23,349 nt of DNA from an uncultured Senegalimassilia sp. (lineage in GTDB: Bacteria > Actinomycetota > Coriobacteriia > Coriobacteriales > Eggerthellaceae), in assembly GCA_937925385.1 (NCBI GenBank), contig CALEWN010000351.1, positions 1 through 23,349 on the forward strand, written 5' to 3'. Shown here in pieces: positions 21,945 through 23,349 of the stretch (its first letter is position 1; each line of letters opens with the position of its first letter). The notes under the pieces were generated by a model. The model saw only the letters and a program-made list of their open reading frames with translations, ran no database searches and was not told where the DNA came from. The position numbers were made by a program, and so were the translations under genes.

Positions 21945-22044
21945 TTCGACCCAAATTGAAGTCAATATAACTCCAGGTCATTTGATGTTTTCATAGATTT
22001 ACGAAAGAAAAGTACGCGGAATAATTCGACCCAAATTCGACCCA
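21945..22044. repeat. Direct repeats resembling integrase arm-type sites
   Basis: TTCGACCCAAATT occurs at 21945-21957 and 22025-22037, and the first nine bases recur at 22036-22044. They lie between the attachment site and the integrase gene, in an AT-richer tract, where the N-terminal domain of tyrosine integrases binds arm sites. Confidence 0.6.
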
Positions 22045-22065
22045 CAACGAGCTTGAAAGCGGTCA

Positions 22066-22132
22066 GGCGGAGCATTACCCTTGGGGTGTGACCCCACGCA
22101 GGGCCCACCACCAAGGGTAATGCCCACCCGCC
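22066..22132. repeat. Long inverted repeat / hairpin upstream of integrase
   Basis: GCATTACCCTTGG (22072-22084) pairs perfectly with 22111-22123. An outer GGCGG/CCGCC pair (22066-22070 with 22128-22132) and an inner GGTG/CACC pair extend it. There is no T tract. It lies between the arm-like repeats and the integrase start. Confidence 0.65.
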
Positions 22133-22196
22133 CCAGCCCTTTGCGCCATTCCGCGCAACCGAGCGCGATTCTCAGGCACTTCAGGCAAGGAACACG

Positions 22197-22532
22197 ATGA
22201 ACGACCGACCTCTCGTCATAGGCAAAGGAACGAAGCAACGCCGCGACAAATACACGTGGCGCTACCGTCACAGCCTCGGCAAGGATCCGGTCACGGGCAA
22301 ATACCGCTATTCGCCGTGGCAGACCATACATACCACCAAAAGCCGAGAGGTCGACGCCGCACTCGAAGCCTACAAGGCAGAACTCAACAGCGGCACCTAC
22401 GTCCAAAAATCGAGGGACACCGTCGGCTCGTACGCAAAAAGGTTCCACGACAACCGCGAAGGAACCATCACGCCGCTCGCCTACTCGACATCCTACTCAA
22501 TCGAGAACCGGACGCGCACATCACATGCGTGA
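22197..22532 (+). pseudogene. Tyrosine integrase, N-terminal arm-binding fragment (frameshifted)
   Basis: The frame starts at an ATG with AAGGAA six bases upstream, so it is the true integrase start. Residues 1-95 contain the N-terminal arm-DNA-binding region: WRYRHSLGKDPVTGKYRYSPW, then AALEAYKAELNSGTYV and VGSYAKRFHDNREG..TPLAY. Immediately after TPLAY (about 22484) similarity stops and the frame ends 16 codons later. The expected core-binding (SAM-like) domain of about 90-100 residues is missing, and the catalytic domain resumes in another frame at 22478. The junction overlaps the short sequence CGCCTAC, readable in both frames, which suggests deletion between short repeats. Confidence 0.8.
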
Positions 22533-23098
22533 TGCTCATGCTCGACACCGACATGAGAAGGGCAGAAGCCCTCGGGATGACGTGGTCCGATGTCTCCGTC
22601 GAGAACAGAAGCATCCTCATTGAGCAGCAGTTCGCGGCCGATCGAAGCGTTCGCTCGCCCAAAAGCAAGAAAAGCGTGCGGAGAATCTCGATAAGCGAGA
22701 CGCTGACGTCGTATCTCGAATTCTGGAAAAAGGAGCAGGCCCGCGAAATGGAAGCCTTCGGCCTGGAACAAGTCAAAGGCACTCCGCTCGTCCACTCATT
22801 CGAACGAACGAAAGACAGGCATCCCCAAGTCAACTTCATGGACCTGAATGGGTTTTCGCGCTGGTTCAGAAACTTCAGCGTCGAGAACGGGTTCGGCAAG
22901 TTCGAAGGCGTTCGAACATACCATTATGTGAAGGAAACTGTCGACGGGGAAACGATTCCGAAGCGTTATGAGCATAAAGAGTGGCTCGAATTGAGGGATT
23001 ACCTCAGGAAGCATCCCAAGGTTCGCGAGGCGAGGCATATCAGCACATATGAGAGCGAGCACCTTCCTTACGGATATTCGGGCCTATCGAGCCACACC
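22478..23098 (+). pseudogene. Tyrosine integrase, catalytic-domain fragment
   Basis: In a different frame from the N-terminal part, the sequence encodes RLLDILLNREPDAHITCVMLMLDTDMRRAEALGMTW from 22478. That segment carries the first catalytic arginine (DMRRAEA, usually TGxRxGE), followed by the beta-hairpin lysine region (SPKSKKSVRRISI). It continues through LVHSFERTKDRH, FSRWFRNF and YGYSGL. The HxxR box, second histidine and catalytic tyrosine that should follow are absent: after GYSGLSSHT the sequence changes to a short tandem repeat. An ATG at 22532 and GTG at 22529 exist but have no ribosome site. The frame has no stop codon before the window end. Confidence 0.75.
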
Positions 23099-23154
23099 GC
23101 TACTGCCGCTACTGCCCGCTACTGCCCGCCAGCTTCCGAACCAGCGGGCGGTAG
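23099..23154 (+). repeat. Tandem 9-10 bp repeats and hairpin at the integrase break
   Basis: GCTACTGCC(C) occurs three times in a row (23099-23127). The last copy is part of an 11-bp hairpin: 23119-23129 pairs with 23144-23154 with one wobble. It marks the point where integrase similarity ends and unrelated sequence starts. Confidence 0.65.
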
Positions 23155-23349
23155 CAGCACCCCGAATATCTCGCCGACAGCGCAGAGAGTCGTTGACCTG
23201 GCGGCCAAGGCCGACATCGAGGACGTGATGCTGTGCGACCTGCCCGGCGTCCTGTCCTTCCTAGGGCTGCTACCTGAGACGGAGATGCCGCCGGGCAACA
23301 AGGGGAAGACGAAGCTCAAGAAGCTCTACAGGAAGGTGGCGCCGAACAA
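23155..23349 (+). CDS. Unidentified coding sequence, partial, running off the window
   Basis: The frame that carries the integrase catalytic fragment continues open to the last base. From about 23155 it encodes SSTPNISPTAQRVVDL, then an acidic/hydrophobic stretch with MLCDLPGVLSFLGLLP and a lysine-rich end (GNKGKTKLKKLYRK). Third codon positions are almost all G or C, unlike the integrase part, which supports real coding of different origin. I do not recognise the family. Whether it is a separate gene with a start such as the ATG at 23228, or a fusion joined by deletion, cannot be decided from the window. Confidence 0.4.

Larger units (their letters stand above)
21916..23349 (+). mobile_element. 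Left end of a degenerate tRNA-integrated element (continues beyond window)
   Basis: From the tRNA junction rightward the base composition drops and the content becomes arm-type repeats, a long hairpin and a broken tyrosine integrase. This is the usual order at the integrase-proximal end of a phage, ICE or genomic island that uses a tRNA gene as attB. The right end is not in the window. Internal deletions in the integrase indicate an element that can no longer move by itself. Confidence 0.65.

Noticed and set aside
21868..21990. Intact tRNA-Met gene on the minus strand
   Set aside because: Beyond 21915 the sequence cannot form the 5' anticodon strand, D-arm or acceptor strand, so only the 3' half is present.
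21748..21996. Plus-strand open frame of 82 codons containing DLNHRPSGYE
   Set aside because: This peptide is the familiar false translation of a tRNA gene read in antisense; the DNA is the tRNA-Met fragment and its terminator.
23119..23154. CRISPR or large satellite array at the tandem repeats
   Set aside because: Units are only 9-10 bp with no spacers and three copies; a simple tandem repeat with a hairpin explains it.

Overview
This window looks like chromosomal DNA from a high-GC actinobacterium. I infer class Coriobacteriia, probably an Eggerthellaceae-type gut anaerobe, from the strong G/C third-position bias, the gene set and the mix of clostridial-like and actinobacterial protein families. 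No rRNA or other taxonomic marker is present, so this placement is inference.

Positions 1-9200 hold housekeeping and stress genes. An HD-domain hydrolase converges on a 6-phosphofructokinase of the PPi-PFK-like subgroup. Divergent from the latter is a RecJ exonuclease fused to a RecQ-like DEAH helicase. It overlaps by 17 bp a bifunctional (p)ppGpp synthetase/hydrolase, and a metallo-beta-lactamase-fold hydrolase follows. Positions 9200-12200 are on the minus strand: a DUF47/PhoU-like protein, a UPF0126 (TRIC/YicG-like) membrane protein with a repeat-bearing tail, and a zinc-dependent phospholipase C family protein. Positions 12380-15171 carry two plus-strand transporters: a UMF1-type MFS protein and an AzgA-type purine permease with a structured 5' leader. 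Positions 15376-17985 hold the first two enzymes of the aspartate pathway. lysC has an internal start for a separate regulatory subunit, and asd is separated from it by a terminator.

From about 17985 the window becomes accessory. A 3' remnant of an IS3-family transposase abuts the asd stop codon. Next come a cysteine-free ArsC/Spx-like protein and a DHA2-family drug-efflux type transporter. The transporter is preceded by a good promoter, a nearly leaderless 37-codon upstream ORF and several hairpins, which together look like an attenuation leader. It is followed 3 bp later by a two-CBS-domain protein and then by a small MGMT-family protein.

At 21868-21915 (minus strand) lies only the 3' half of an initiator-type tRNA-Met, with its own terminator still in place. 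To its right are direct repeats resembling integrase arm sites, a long hairpin and a broken tyrosine integrase. This is the left end of an integrated element. The integrase has lost its core-binding domain with a frameshift. It also loses its C-terminal catalytic residues at a short tandem repeat, and unidentified coding sequence then runs off the window end.

The items most worth follow-up are the drug-transporter leader, the RecJ-helicase fusion, the internal lysC start, the phosphofructokinase active-site combination and the degenerate tRNA-borne element.
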